This document shows, one piece after another, positions 7,619 through 17,800 of a stretch of DNA of 54,990 nt. A program made the translations under genes and the position numbers. The first letter of the stretch is position 1; every line of letters begins with the position of its first letter. Source of the DNA: Akkermansia muciniphila (lineage in GTDB: Bacteria > Verrucomicrobiota > Verrucomicrobiia > Limisphaerales > UBA9464). Below the pieces are notes generated by a model that saw only the letters and a list, made by a program, of their open reading frames with translations, did not search any database and had not been told where the DNA came from. Where the stretch lies: NCBI GenBank assembly GCA_945861565.1, contig CAMAUY010000025.1, forward strand, positions 1-54,990. Direction: 5' to 3'.

Positions 7619-9148
7619 TTAACCCACGATTTGCCGATGCATCGCAAACGCGGGACGCAAGCTTCGGCTCAATTCATCCTGGAGCGCCTGCAACTCGGAG
7701 TAAATGGCGGCGTTCTTCGGATTTGGCGATGCGGTCTCCGCCGTGTTCAGAGTGACGAATTGATCGCTGAGATCCGCAATGTCTACCGCATCTCCCTTCT
7801 CTCGACGCCAGCACCAGAGCGCCTGCAAGGCGGCTCCGTACGCCGCCCCTTCTCCCACCTTGAGTGTCACGACTTCCGTGTTAAAAATGTCCGCCATGAT
7901 TTGACGCCAGAGTTTTGATTTTGCCCCGCCGCCGGTGGCCCGCACCTGCGTTGCCTTTAGTCCCAGTGCCGCGAGCCGGCGGAGTCCATAGTTCATACCC
8001 AGCGTGGCCCCCTCCATCGTCGCTCGGGCAAAGTGCGCCGCGTTAAACGTCTTCGGTCGGACCCCAAAATAGGTGCCGGTCCCGTCTGGAACATTCGGCG
8101 TGCGTTCCCCTTCAAGGTACGGAAGCAGCACCAGGCCATCACAACCGGCCGGCGCGGCGGCGGCGGTTTTTTCAAATGCTGCGTGGTCCAGCTCAAAATC
8201 GCGTCGGACCATTTCGGTGGCCGCGGTGACGTTCATGGTGCAGAGCAGGGGTAGCCACCGGTTGGTGGAGTCGCAGAAGGCCGCGATCTCGCCCTGCGGA
8301 TCGACGACCGGCGTTGCGGCGCAGGCGTAGATCGTTCCACTGGTTCCAAAGCTGGCGGTCACCACGCCGGGGCGCGTATTTCCGGTGCCGATCGCTCCCA
8401 TCATGTTGTCGCCGCCACCGGCACTCACGAGCACCCCGGGGTTTAGCCCGAGGGTGTGGGCGGCGTCGGCGGTCAAGGTGCCGGCCGGCTGGTCGCTGGG
8501 CGATACCGGCGGCAATTTGGCCATCAAGTCTGGATCAATGGCCGCGACCGCTTCGCGGCACCACCGGCGTTTACGAACATCGAACAGGGCAGTTCCAGAC
8601 GCATCGCCGTATTCCATGAACCGGTTGCCCGTCAGCCAGAAGTTTAGATAGTCGTGCGGTAAAAGAATTGTCGCAAGCCGGGCAAAATTCTTCGGTTCAT
8701 GCCGTTTCAGCCATAGGATCTTGGATGCGGTGAATCCCGGGAGGACAGCGTTACCCATACCGCGGATGGCTGCCTTCTGGCCTCCGAGTTTCTTAGTGAT
8801 TTCGTCGCACTCAGGCGCGGTCGAGGTGTCGCACCAAAGTTTGGCCGGTCGGATGACTTCGCCCGACTTATCCAGCGGCACGAAACCGTGCTGCTGTCCG
8901 CTGACGCCGATGGCCACAACCTCACCTGCGGTGGCTTTGGCCATCTTGAGTGCAGCCACGATTGCGGTCGAAGTTGCCGTCCGCCACGTGTGGGGATGCT
9001 GCTCTTTGGCGCCGGCAGGAAGGCCTGGAAGAAGGTCGTAACTTTCGCTACCGCTGCCGAGAACGCGGCCGGTGCGGGCGTCGACGGCGAGTGCCTTGGT
9101 CGATTGGGTGCCGCTGTCGATTCCGAGAAGGATGGTCCGTTTTGCCAT
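7619..9148 (-). CDS. xylB: xylulokinase (FGGY carbohydrate kinase)
   Basis: Phosphorylates D-xylulose with ATP to xylulose 5-phosphate, feeding the pentose phosphate pathway. The 509-residue length is normal. The N-terminal phosphate-binding stretch is LLGIDSGTQSTKAL (residues 7-20), the substrate region has GVSGQQHG, the catalytic aspartate lies in SAGGGDNMMGAIG near residue 243, and the C-terminal ATP-binding motif is RATGGGAKSKLWRQIMADI. These fit xylulokinase better than glycerol or rhamnulose kinase. It is the last gene of a minus-strand run with pfkB and def, starting 4 bases after the deformylase stop, so co-transcription is likely. No xylose isomerase is in the window. Confidence 0.88.
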   Translation of the reverse strand: MAKRTILLGIDSGTQSTKALAVDARTGRVLGSGSESYDLLPGLPAGAKEQHPHTWRTATSTAIVAALKMAKATAGEVVAIGVSGQQHGFVPLDKSGEVIRPAKLWCDTSTAPECDEITKKLGGQKAAIRGMGNAVLPGFTASKILWLKRHEPKNFARLATILLPHDYLNFWLTGNRFMEYGDASGTALFDVRKRRWCREAVAAIDPDLMAKLPPVSPSDQPAGTLTADAAHTLGLNPGVLVSAGGGDNMMGAIGTGNTRPGVVTASFGTSGTIYACAATPVVDPQGEIAAFCDSTNRWLPLLCTMNVTAATEMVRRDFELDHAAFEKTAAAAPAGCDGLVLLPYLEGERTPNVPDGTGTYFGVRPKTFNAAHFARATMEGATLGMNYGLRRLAALGLKATQVRATGGGAKSKLWRQIMADIFNTEVVTLKVGEGAAYGAALQALWCWRREKGDAVDIADLSDQFVTLNTAETASPNPKNAAIYSELQALQDELSRSLRPAFAMHRQIVG

Positions 9149-9152
9149 AAAT

Positions 9153-9731
9153 TCAGCGAGCGCGTACAGCAGCGAGGGCCCGTTTGGTTTCCGCCTGCAA
9201 TGTTGCCAGATCCTCCTTCACTTCATCAAGCGCCGCACTGGACATCCGGTCGATGTACAGAATGCCGTGGAGGTGATCGGTTTCATGTTGGATGGCGCGT
9301 CCAAGTAATCCACCCGCGCGGAACGAAAACGATTCGCCACGCTCGTTTTGCGCGATGACGTCCACCTCGTCGGGCCGTTCGATATCCGCATAAATCTCTG
9401 GAAAACTGAGGCACCCCTCGGCGCCCTTCACCGGTTTGCCCATCGGATTCACGATGGGATTGATGAGGACCAGCGGCATGAACGAGGCGACGTCGGCCTC
9501 GTGTCCCTGCAGCCAGAGCTGCGACGGTCGATCCTTCACCCCGCGAACGTCGAGGACCGTGAGTTGCAACGCATGTCCGACCTGCTGTGCGGCGAGTCCG
9601 ACACCACGCGCTGCATACATGGTGGCAAACATGTCCGCAACCAACTGTTGGATCTCGTCGGTAATGGTTTCGATGCGGGCTCCTTTTTTGCGGAGCACCG
9701 GGTGGCCGTACCGGATGACGGGGAGAATCAT
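9153..9731 (-). CDS. def: peptide deformylase
   Basis: Removes the N-formyl group from nascent proteins in the cytoplasm. The 192-residue enzyme has all three hallmark motifs: G43-V-G-L-A-A-Q-Q (box 1), E106-G-C107-L-S-F-P (box 2, metal-binding cysteine) and Q148-H149-E-T-D-H153 (box 3, two metal histidines and the catalytic glutamate). The frame continues upstream to 9998, but the ATG at 9731 gives the family's usual start (ILPVIRYGHPVLRKKG). It sits between a PfkB-type kinase and xylB. No methionyl-tRNA formyltransferase, its frequent neighbour, is present here. Confidence 0.95.
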   Translation of the reverse strand: MILPVIRYGHPVLRKKGARIETITDEIQQLVADMFATMYAARGVGLAAQQVGHALQLTVLDVRGVKDRPSQLWLQGHEADVASFMPLVLINPIVNPMGKPVKGAEGCLSFPEIYADIERPDEVDVIAQNERGESFSFRAGGLLGRAIQHETDHLHGILYIDRMSSAALDEVKEDLATLQAETKRALAAVRAR

Positions 9732-9768
9732 GAGGGGGGCTTGGCTCAGTTCTGGGATCGGGTGAAAC

Positions 9769-10893
9769 TTAGGTGGTCGGCCAATGCTGCAGGAGGTGCA
9801 CGAGATCCTGGACACTCGGGCTTTGAGCCGTGCGGACGTAGTGCCCACTCGTGCAGCACCCGGTGAGAGCGGCGGCGGCGTTGTCGAACCCCAGCAATTT
9901 TCCGAGACAGAAGCCCGAATTGAAATGATCGCCTGCCCCGGTGGTAATCTTCGGCCGGGTGCAAAGGGGACCCTCCACGAGGTCTGCCTTGCCCGCACTC
10001 ACCACGAGAGCGTACGAGACGGGATGGACGACCAGTGTGCTGACGCCGCTCCGCTTTTGGATCTCCATGGAAAGTTCAACGAGACCCTCCGGAGAGGCGC
10101 TGGGGCGCGATAATCCCAGAACCGCACCGATTTCGAGAGCTTCCTTCTCGTTTAGCCCGAGCATGACGTCGAAATGCGACTCAAATTGGCGGATCAATTC
10201 GAGAGCTCTTCGGATGTCTGCCGGGACCCGTTTTTCAGGGTCGGCGAGGTCAAAGAATATTTTCCGACGCGGCCCACGAAGCGAGGGGAGGAGTTCGCGT
10301 TGGATCGATTCCCAGATGTCGCTCATGAAGGGCAACATGGTCCAATTGACAAAGGCTACCAGGTCACTGGAAGCGAAGCGGGCTGTGAACTTCTCGCGAC
10401 CGAAGCGGGTCACGATGTTGTTCCAAGTGACATCAGCGAGAGAGTAGTGTTTCCCCACCATTAATTTTCCGTCATCAAATTCGAGTGCGTCGGTGAACCC
10501 AGGCCCACAGAGGGTGGCCACTTCGGCCCGATGTGCAAATTCGTTAAACACCGGGTGGAGCGCCGGGTAGCCGAGCGCTCCGAGGTAGCTGACCTTCATA
10601 CCGAAGTTGGCGAGCGCATTGGCCATGATGGGTCCATTGCCGCCGAGCTTGGTCATGATGTTCACCAATTCAATATTGGTGCTTCGTCCGGCGGCGGCGG
10701 CCAGTCGTTGGGCGAAATCGGCGATGGTTCGGAGGCGATCGTACTGGGTCGCGCTCTGTCGCTTGTCAACCACGTGCAGAATTTCGTCCACAAATCCATC
10801 CAGGCCCACAAATGCGGTCAGGGTAGGGACCCGGCGGGACGCGGCGGCGAGCTGATCGGCGACGGAGTGACGGCATTCAGCGGATGGAGTCAT
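9769..10893 (-). CDS. PfkB/ribokinase-family sugar kinase
   Basis: A 374-residue cytoplasmic kinase of the ribokinase superfamily. The signature near the C-terminus, T-T-G-A-G-D-H-F-N-S-G, carries the catalytic aspartate at about residue 322. The N-terminal sugar-binding part includes FVGLDGFVDEI and KLGGNGPIMANALANFG, equivalent to the G-G-N-x-A-x-x-L-A motif. The protein is somewhat longer than typical ribokinases (about 310). Substrate cannot be read from sequence. Its position in a run with xylB suggests sugar catabolism, but the run also contains def, so the association may be only genomic. It follows parB by 84 bases. Confidence 0.85.
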   Translation of the reverse strand: MTPSAECRHSVADQLAAASRRVPTLTAFVGLDGFVDEILHVVDKRQSATQYDRLRTIADFAQRLAAAAGRSTNIELVNIMTKLGGNGPIMANALANFGMKVSYLGALGYPALHPVFNEFAHRAEVATLCGPGFTDALEFDDGKLMVGKHYSLADVTWNNIVTRFGREKFTARFASSDLVAFVNWTMLPFMSDIWESIQRELLPSLRGPRRKIFFDLADPEKRVPADIRRALELIRQFESHFDVMLGLNEKEALEIGAVLGLSRPSASPEGLVELSMEIQKRSGVSTLVVHPVSYALVVSAGKADLVEGPLCTRPKITTGAGDHFNSGFCLGKLLGFDNAAAALTGCCTSGHYVRTAQSPSVQDLVHLLQHWPTT

Positions 10894-10977
10894 GAATCGA
10901 AATCAACGGAATGGAACGAATTCAGGGAGTGTCTGGCAACGAGGATCCGGGACCGAAGACGGTGCCGCCGATCGCGA

Positions 10978-11910
10978 TCAATCGGTCGAAACACCCGTAA
11001 CCTGGAGGATCCGATCGAGTTCATCGTCCGAGTTAAAGCGGATCTCGACGCTGCCTTTGCCGCCGCGATATCGAAGGGAGACTCGAGTCGCAAATCGATC
11101 GCGAAGCCGACCTTCAAGATCGACAACGTGGGGATCCCGCGCGGGGAGCATCGGCGTCGATGGCGTCGGGGTGGGACGGGTTGCCGCCAGCTGCTGTCGG
11201 GAAACCAAATCTTCGGTTTGCCGAACGCTGAGACCTTGTTTGATTACCTGGGCTACGACCGATTCCTGCGCGCCGGGGGTGTTCAAGCCCAAGATCACTT
11301 TTGCATGACCGACCGACAATTGGCCGGTTTGGATGGAGGACTGGACCGCGGCGGGCAGACGAAGGAGACGCAGAGCGTTGGCGACGACCACCCGGCTTCG
11401 GCTCACTTTTTGAGCAACCTGTTCTTGAGTCAGTTGGAACAGTTCCTGGAGCTGGGAATAGCCGAGAGCTTCTTCAATGGGATTCAGGTTTTCGCGCTGA
11501 AGATTTTCAATGAGCGCGAGCTCGAGCACCTCGCGGTCGCTGGCAATTCGCTCGAGGACGGGTACCTCGGTGAGCCCTGCCATGCGGGCCGCACGCCAGC
11601 GACGCTCGCCGGCGATTAATTCAAAACGATCCCCCATCGCCCGCACCACCAGCGGCTGAACGATGCCTTGTTCGCGAATGGAGTCAGCCAATTCCTGCAG
11701 CGATTCGGGCGTGAAATCGCGTCGGGGTTGAAGCGGGCTGGGTTGAATCTGGTCGACCGGGACCCGGCGCGGGCCGGTCACGGGTACTGGGTGGATTCCC
11801 ACCGAATTCGCGGATTCCGAAATCGGGGGTTGCGGAGAAACCGGATTGGGAAGGCGCCCACCGCCGCCGAGCAGTGCTCCTAATCCGCGTCCCAAAGCCG
11901 GTTTTGACAT
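10978..11910 (-). CDS. parB: chromosome partition protein ParB (Spo0J/Noc-type)
   Basis: A CTP-dependent DNA clamp that loads at parS sites and assists chromosome segregation. The 310-residue protein starts with the common M-S-K-x-x-L-G-R-G-L-G-A-L-L. The ParB/Srx domain spans about 48-137, with the CTP-binding box G101-E-R-R-W-R-A and the L-I-E-N-L-Q-R-E-x-L-N-P-I-E-E-A block. A helix-turn-helix lies at about 160-185, and a C-terminal dimerisation domain follows. The longer frame reaching 12087 is rejected because the family N-terminus is at 11910. Unusually, no parA is adjacent on either side. I noticed no perfect parS palindrome in the window by eye. Confidence 0.92.
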   Translation of the reverse strand: MSKPALGRGLGALLGGGGRLPNPVSPQPPISESANSVGIHPVPVTGPRRVPVDQIQPSPLQPRRDFTPESLQELADSIREQGIVQPLVVRAMGDRFELIAGERRWRAARMAGLTEVPVLERIASDREVLELALIENLQRENLNPIEEALGYSQLQELFQLTQEQVAQKVSRSRVVVANALRLLRLPAAVQSSIQTGQLSVGHAKVILGLNTPGAQESVVAQVIKQGLSVRQTEDLVSRQQLAATRPTPTPSTPMLPARDPHVVDLEGRLRDRFATRVSLRYRGGKGSVEIRFNSDDELDRILQVTGVSTD

Positions 11911-11968
11911 GGCGGCGAGAGTAGGTATTGGGTTGTGGCCACGCAAAAGGGTTTTTTCGACCCCTCCG

Positions 11969-14617
11969 CTACTTTGCGGGCGACGCCGGCTTCGCGGGCA
12001 GTAGCACGAGAATTTCTTGCTGTCGCAGATACCATTCCCGTAACGGCCGAGACAGATTCGAGTCTTTGAATTCTTTGAAATTGGCAATGTTCAGAGCGCC
12101 ATCGACCTCGTCTTTCAGAGATTTATTGAGGTCGCTCTTGGCATCCACCGACCAGCCGCGGAATGACCCTGTCTTATCGTTTAACGCCTTTGCGGCGGCC
12201 ATGCGCGTTTCGTGGTCGTAACGGAAATCCACTACCTCGACCTTGCTCTTGTCCACTTTTCCTTTGATCTGGCGAGTCTCGTCCTTTGCGGACAGCACCG
12301 CGCGCGCAAGATCGATGATACGCTGTTCGAGTCGCGCCACCGGGTCGGCTTCGGCGATCCCTTTGCTGGCTTGGAGAGCGAGATTACGGGGAGCATCCTC
12401 CAATTTGTGACAAATCTGATGAAGGACCTCTTTCTCGAATTCCGTGAAGAATTTTTCACCCCGCTGGAGAATCAACGCCTTCTCTTCGGGCGAAAATGAC
12501 GCCCTCTTTTCGTCCAATCCGACGAAATTCGTATAGGCGGCTGACTCCAACAATTTTCCCAGGCGCGCCTGCAGATTCGTGCCCTGAATTCGTTCGATCA
12601 CCATTCCATTACTGCCCAGATCCTTCAGCTCGAGCTTCAACTCCACGGGGACATAGGAAAAAAGGACTCGATCGACGCCGCCAAGCCGGTCGATTTGATT
12701 GGTGAGCCCTTTCCAGTGAGCGTCGAGTCGGGCTTCGTGATTCAAGTCCCCGATGAAATCGAACTGGTTTTCAACCCGGAGGGACCGTGCCTTCGAGTCG
12801 AACCACGCGAGAATGCTGGCAAATTTATTCGCGACCCCGTTGGCGTGGATTTTGACGTTGAGATTGACCTGTGCGAGCGGAATCCGATCGCGGGGATCGC
12901 GGGGAGATTTCGCCGCGATGAATTGCTCGACGATCGAGTTCGGGAGTGTTCGCAGCGCGGTGGCAAGTTCGCCATAGGTCGCCACCACCGGCTCATTGCC
13001 GTAATCAAAACGCTGGACGTCGCCATAACGCGCCACATCTTGATCGGTTCCAAAGAGCATTTTCTTTTCAGCCGGCTCGTTGGAATCGAAGTAGCCCCAT
13101 TGAATCGCCGCCTTGTCATGCGGCAAGGCATCGTGATTCGTGCGCATCTTCCATCCGATGAATACTGCGGCCTTGAACGGGTTGTACTCCATCATCGAGG
13201 TCGACGCGATTTGGTTGGTATAAGCGTCAAGGTTCTTGCCGACCAAGTAATCTTTAAACCATTCATCCAACTCACGAGCCGTCAATGTCGCCGCCAGACT
13301 GCCCGCGAAGTTGTGGCGCAGACCCAAAATATGGCCCACTTCGTGAGAGACGACTTCCCGGACGTAATCTTGCGATGCCCGGAGGACTGCCTGGTCTGTC
13401 AGCGTGTCGCTGGCCAGCAATTCTTCGAGGCCTTGCGCGTATTGTCGGGCGAATTCGGAAGGATCCATGCGGCAGGCATTCGCCGTTTCGAGAGATGCAA
13501 ACGCCGAGTGCGCGTCCATCTGCTTGGTGTCGCCTTTCTTTTCGATCAGTTCCCGCATTGATCGTAAGGTCGCCCGAACCCGCGCCTTGCTGCTCAACGC
13601 AAAAACGCTGGTCATGTAAGCCTGCCCGTGCCGCGAATCCCCCGTCCGTGGATCAATGAGCACATCCGCGTAGGCAAACCCGGCATTATCCCACGGCACC
13701 CATTGCACCAGATTGTACCGGGAGTCGGGGGCGGTTACGCCGTCGGGTGCCCGCTCGGCCTGGACCACGGTGCGACCAAAGGTCCGATTCCAATAGAGCA
13801 TGCCGTCCCGAACCGCTTCGATATAGTCCGCTGGAGTGTTGGCACTGTAGTGGAATACCACCGGCTTCTTTAAATCGAAACGCGCCATTCGGCCGCTCTG
13901 CCGCCCGGTGGTCGATTCAAGCTGAGGTGCGGTTTCAAAAAAGCGGGCGTAGCGCGAATCGGCCAAATTCTGCTCCTTCCCAGACGTTCCATTGGAAACG
14001 TAGGCCGAGAAAAAATAGCGCACTTCGTATTGTGCCTCGACGTTCGAATTCGCGGCGCGATCTCGCGTTTGGACGCTTTGCCGAATGACGAGGTGCTGAT
14101 CGCGCACATCCGCCGCGAATACACGGCTTTGGGGCACTTCGAGGGAGCGATCTTTTGCGCTGGCGTCGAACCCGCCTCCTGCATTGTACCAAATCTCGGT
14201 GAAAACCCGCCGCATCCCGCGGTTGAAGTCGATCACCACTTTTCCATCGTCCTGCTCCAGAATGGGAAAGGTCGTCAGAAGACGGCGCGCCGGCAAATCC
14301 TCCGTCACGACCAACCCTTTCGTGGACTCATACAGATCCACGCCATCATCGAAAAGTTCGAATCGGACGATTTTCCCCGCCAAGCCGGTGCTCGTCGCCG
14401 CCGTGACCTGTGGAATCACCGAGGCCGCCATCAAGTACTCCTTCCCGAGTGCCGCCTTGGGAATTTCGATATGAAAATGGCTGTTGGTGGTCAGCAGAAG
14501 GGGCGGCGGCTCGTTCGTCGACTCAGCCGACTCGACAGCCGTGCTCGACAACCTCAAAGCCAGGACCGCGAGTGCCAGGGCGGGTCCGACACCCAAACAA
14601 TTGAAATGGAAATTCAT
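11969..14617 (-). CDS. secreted zinc-dependent metalloprotease (DUF5117/DUF4953 type)
   Basis: A predicted exported zinc peptidase of 882 residues. Residues 1-30 look like a signal peptide. The metal site is H425-E-V-G-H429 followed by ILGLRHNFAGS, which gives the extended H-E-x-x-H-x-x-x-x-x-H zincin pattern and the N-F-x-x-S continuation seen in this family. Upstream, the WNRTFG and VQWVPWDNAGFAYADVLIDPRTG blocks also match the family. The C-terminal part is probably helical, with several R-E-W-Y-L-R-Q type segments. The frame is open to 14851, but that extension reads through a repeat, and the ATG at 14617 gives the signal peptide. The natural substrate is unknown. It precedes parB by 58 bases. 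Confidence 0.8.
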   Translation of the reverse strand: MNFHFNCLGVGPALALAVLALRLSSTAVESAESTNEPPPLLLTTNSHFHIEIPKAALGKEYLMAASVIPQVTAATSTGLAGKIVRFELFDDGVDLYESTKGLVVTEDLPARRLLTTFPILEQDDGKVVIDFNRGMRRVFTEIWYNAGGGFDASAKDRSLEVPQSRVFAADVRDQHLVIRQSVQTRDRAANSNVEAQYEVRYFFSAYVSNGTSGKEQNLADSRYARFFETAPQLESTTGRQSGRMARFDLKKPVVFHYSANTPADYIEAVRDGMLYWNRTFGRTVVQAERAPDGVTAPDSRYNLVQWVPWDNAGFAYADVLIDPRTGDSRHGQAYMTSVFALSSKARVRATLRSMRELIEKKGDTKQMDAHSAFASLETANACRMDPSEFARQYAQGLEELLASDTLTDQAVLRASQDYVREVVSHEVGHILGLRHNFAGSLAATLTARELDEWFKDYLVGKNLDAYTNQIASTSMMEYNPFKAAVFIGWKMRTNHDALPHDKAAIQWGYFDSNEPAEKKMLFGTDQDVARYGDVQRFDYGNEPVVATYGELATALRTLPNSIVEQFIAAKSPRDPRDRIPLAQVNLNVKIHANGVANKFASILAWFDSKARSLRVENQFDFIGDLNHEARLDAHWKGLTNQIDRLGGVDRVLFSYVPVELKLELKDLGSNGMVIERIQGTNLQARLGKLLESAAYTNFVGLDEKRASFSPEEKALILQRGEKFFTEFEKEVLHQICHKLEDAPRNLALQASKGIAEADPVARLEQRIIDLARAVLSAKDETRQIKGKVDKSKVEVVDFRYDHETRMAAAKALNDKTGSFRGWSVDAKSDLNKSLKDEVDGALNIANFKEFKDSNLSRPLREWYLRQQEILVLLPAKPASPAK

Positions 14618-14690
14618 AGTCCTATTCCGGCAGAGGGTAGAACGACGTGAATGGAGGCGCAACGCCTGATCGATGAATACCCTTCGGGGG

Positions 14691-14853
14691 CGGTGCATTC
14701 CGAAGTTGTTGGTAGAGGTTGTCGCGCTGCGACAACCCCGCCTGCGTCCAACGGGCAGACAGGACCGCAGCGTGGCTCGTGCCGCGCCTGAACGGCGCGG
14801 GGACGCCGCAGCGCGGCGTCCGCACCCTTCTCCAACAACTTCGGGATGCACGG
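14691..14853. repeat. composite palindromic REPIN-like element
   Basis: The outer arms 14691-14719 and 14825-14853 are imperfect inverted repeats with the shared core CCGAAGTTGTTGG and GTGCAT. Inside are three strong hairpins. 14717-14737 has a 9-bp stem and GCT loop. 14782-14800 has a 7-bp stem and TGAAC loop. 14801-14821 has a 9-bp stem and AGC loop. The left and right hairpins occupy mirrored positions next to their arms, so the unit looks like two REP halves in inverted orientation. It fills the gap between mfd and the metalloprotease gene. A related solo copy of the arm occurs at 54068. Confidence 0.75.
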
Positions 14854-14866
14854 CTTCGGGGGGGAA

Positions 14867-17800
14867 TCACACGATGGACAGCAGAAGTCTCTTCAGTTCG
14901 TTGAGGCGCGCGTTAGGCTCCCTCTTGCTTAAACGCGGAAACTGGCCGTTGAGCGTTATCAGATCCCCGCCCCGGGTGATCTTGACCTTTCCATCGATCA
15001 CTTCGAGAGACGAGATGCTCCGTGCGGACGCCAAGATCCGGAGGTCCGCACAGAGAAGGAGCCGTTCGACCGCCGCGGGCACCGGACCGAAACGATCCCT
15101 CAATTCGGTCTCGAGATTTTTAAGCATGGAGGCGTCGGCGACCTGGGCGAACTTTCGATAGATTGCCACCCGCTGGCCTGCTTCGCGGATATAATCGAGC
15201 GGTAGGTACGTGGGGGCAACGTCTGGTGGGGACTCCGGGCGATTGTCCCGATTTGGCTGGGATTGGCCGGTGGATTCCTCGGACAGGTAGACCGGGATCT
15301 CCCGGGGGATATCAATTTCGATCCGAGGTTTAGCCAGGGTCGGCACCGGGGGGGAGGTTCTGGCTGGGACCGAGGCCTTTTCTTCTCCCGGATTCATGGC
15401 CAGAAAATCCAGGCGGAGCCGGGTCGTAGTCTTACGCTTGATTTGTTCCCCTTTCAGTGCGGAAACGCTTTGAGCGAGCAGCTGGCAATAAAGATCGAAG
15501 CCGACGGCCGTGATGTGCCCGCTTTGTTGAGGGCCCAGCAGATTGCCGGCACCGCGCAATTCGAGATCGCGCAGAGCGATCCGGAATCCACTCCCAAGGC
15601 TCGAGTATTGCTTAATGGCACTCATCCGCTTGCGGGCTTCGGTCAGCAATCGAGCATGTCGCGGAAGCATGAGGTAGGCGAACGCCTGATGCTTGTATCG
15701 GCCAACCCGACCGCGGAGTTGATACAGTTCGCTCAAGCCAAACCGATCGGCCCGATCGATAATGATGGTGTTGGCATTCGGTATATCGAGACCGCTTTCA
15801 ATGATGGTAGTGCACAACAGGACATCGGCGTCCCCGCTGACGAATTGGGTCATGACTTGTTCAAGCTCGGCCGCGTCCATCTGTCCGTGTCCGATCAGAA
15901 TGCGGGCGTCGGGAACCAGCGCCTTCAGTCGTATCCCCATGTTTTCTATTGTAGCGACGCGATTATGGAGGAAGTAGATTTGACCTCCCCGATTCATCTC
16001 CCGGATGATGGCGTCCCGAATCACGCGTTCGTCGTAATTTCCGACGATGGTTTCGATGGGCAGGCGGTCTTGAGGGGGTGTCTCCAGGGTGCTCATATCG
16101 CGGGCTCCCGTGAGGGCAAGATAGAGCGTCCGGGGGATGGGCGTGGCACTGAGGGTGATAACGTCGACGGTCTGGCGCATCCACTTGAAGCGTTCCTTGT
16201 GCCGGACGCCGAATTTCTGCTCTTCATCGATCACGACCAGGCCGAGTTCCTTGAAGATGACATCGGCCTGGACGAGACGATGAGTGCCGATGACGATGTC
16301 CACGTGACCGGCGGCGATGCCGTCGATTGTTTCGCGAATTTGGGCGGGTTTCCTGAGCCGTGAGAGCACTTCTATGCGGACGGGATAATCGGCCATTCGC
16401 TCCCGAAAACTTTGGTAGTGCTGTTGTGCAAGGACCGTGGTGGGGACAAGGATGGCCACCTGTTTTCCGGCGAGCACGGCCTTGAATGCAGCCCGCAAAG
16501 CCACTTCCGTTTTCCCAAAGCCCACATCGCCGCAGATCAGTCGATCCATTGGCTTCGCGGCCTCCATATCCCGCTTGGTCGCCTCGATGGCTTTAAGTTG
16601 ATCCGGCGTCTCTTCAAATAGAAACGAGCCTTCAAATTCGCGTTGCCAGGGGGCGTCGACGGGAAATGCGAAACCGGTATGAGAGGTTCGCGCGGCCTGA
16701 ACTTGGAGCAGTTGACTGGCGAGATCGCGGACGGCGACCTGGGCTTGTTCCCGCGCTTTTGTCCAGCGTGTGCCCCCCAGCGTATTGAGCTGAGGGCGTG
16801 CCTTCCCGGCCCCAACGTACTTGCTGATGAGATGGGCCTCGGAGACTGGGACGAAGAGTCGGGGAGGCTCCCCTCCCGGTTCGCGTGGTGCGTACTCGAT
16901 GACCAGGCATTCGGCACCTTCGCTCTCGGTGGCCGCATTCCTGGATTTTGGAGGAGGTAAAACCTTCAAGCCAGTATAGCGTCCAATTCCGTGCTCCAAA
17001 TGAACGACGAAATCGCCCTCTTCAAAGTCGGAGAAGTCGATGTCGAACACGGATCGGACCGATGCGGCGTGACGGGATTTCAGACGTCGCGGTCGGGCGA
17101 TCTTATAGCGGCCAAAAATTTCCGCATCCGTGACGACGATCTGTTGGGCGGTTGGGCATAAAAATCCGCGTGAGAGGGATCCGAGGAGTGAGTGGAGGGT
17201 TGAGGGGGAGGTGCGGTTCTCGGCACCGGAGTGCTCGGCAAAGCCGTATTCCAGCCAGATCTCCTGGAGGCGCTGTTGCTCGCCCTCATTGTTACAGAAA
17301 ACTCGGACATCGTGACCCTGGCGGAGCCAACGGTGGAGTTGATTGAAAAAATGTCGGCGCTGGACCTCGGCGACGGCGGGGGAGGGGAGCGTGGGGCCGA
17401 TGGGGCGGTAGGAGTCCAGCGACACGATGGGAGGGAATGAAGACGACACGGTGCCGGCGGCTGATTCGTCCGGCAGCTCCGTTAAGCTGCACGGGATCAA
17501 TCCACGCGAGGGATCGGCATTTAAGATTTTTGTCCAAGAGGTGAAAAAGAGAGTCCCCGGCGCCACCTGTTGCTGGAGGTGAAGGGCGGCCGAGTTGAGA
17601 GCGTCGGGTTCGCACAAGATCAGCAAGGAACCGGGCGGCAGATGATCCAGCAAAGTGCCGGGAACGGAGATGGGATGCTCTGACCGGGACTTGATCGCCG
17701 CGGGAGGCTGCCGCAAGAGGCCCAGTTCGCCGGCCGGCGGGAGGATCGCTTCGTCGACCGTTTCTCGGGACGTCTGGGCGTGAGGGTCAAATTCCCGGAT

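Noticed and set aside
14618..14851. N-terminal extension of the metalloprotease to 14851
   Set aside because: The extension reads through the palindromic element, and the signal peptide begins at 14617.
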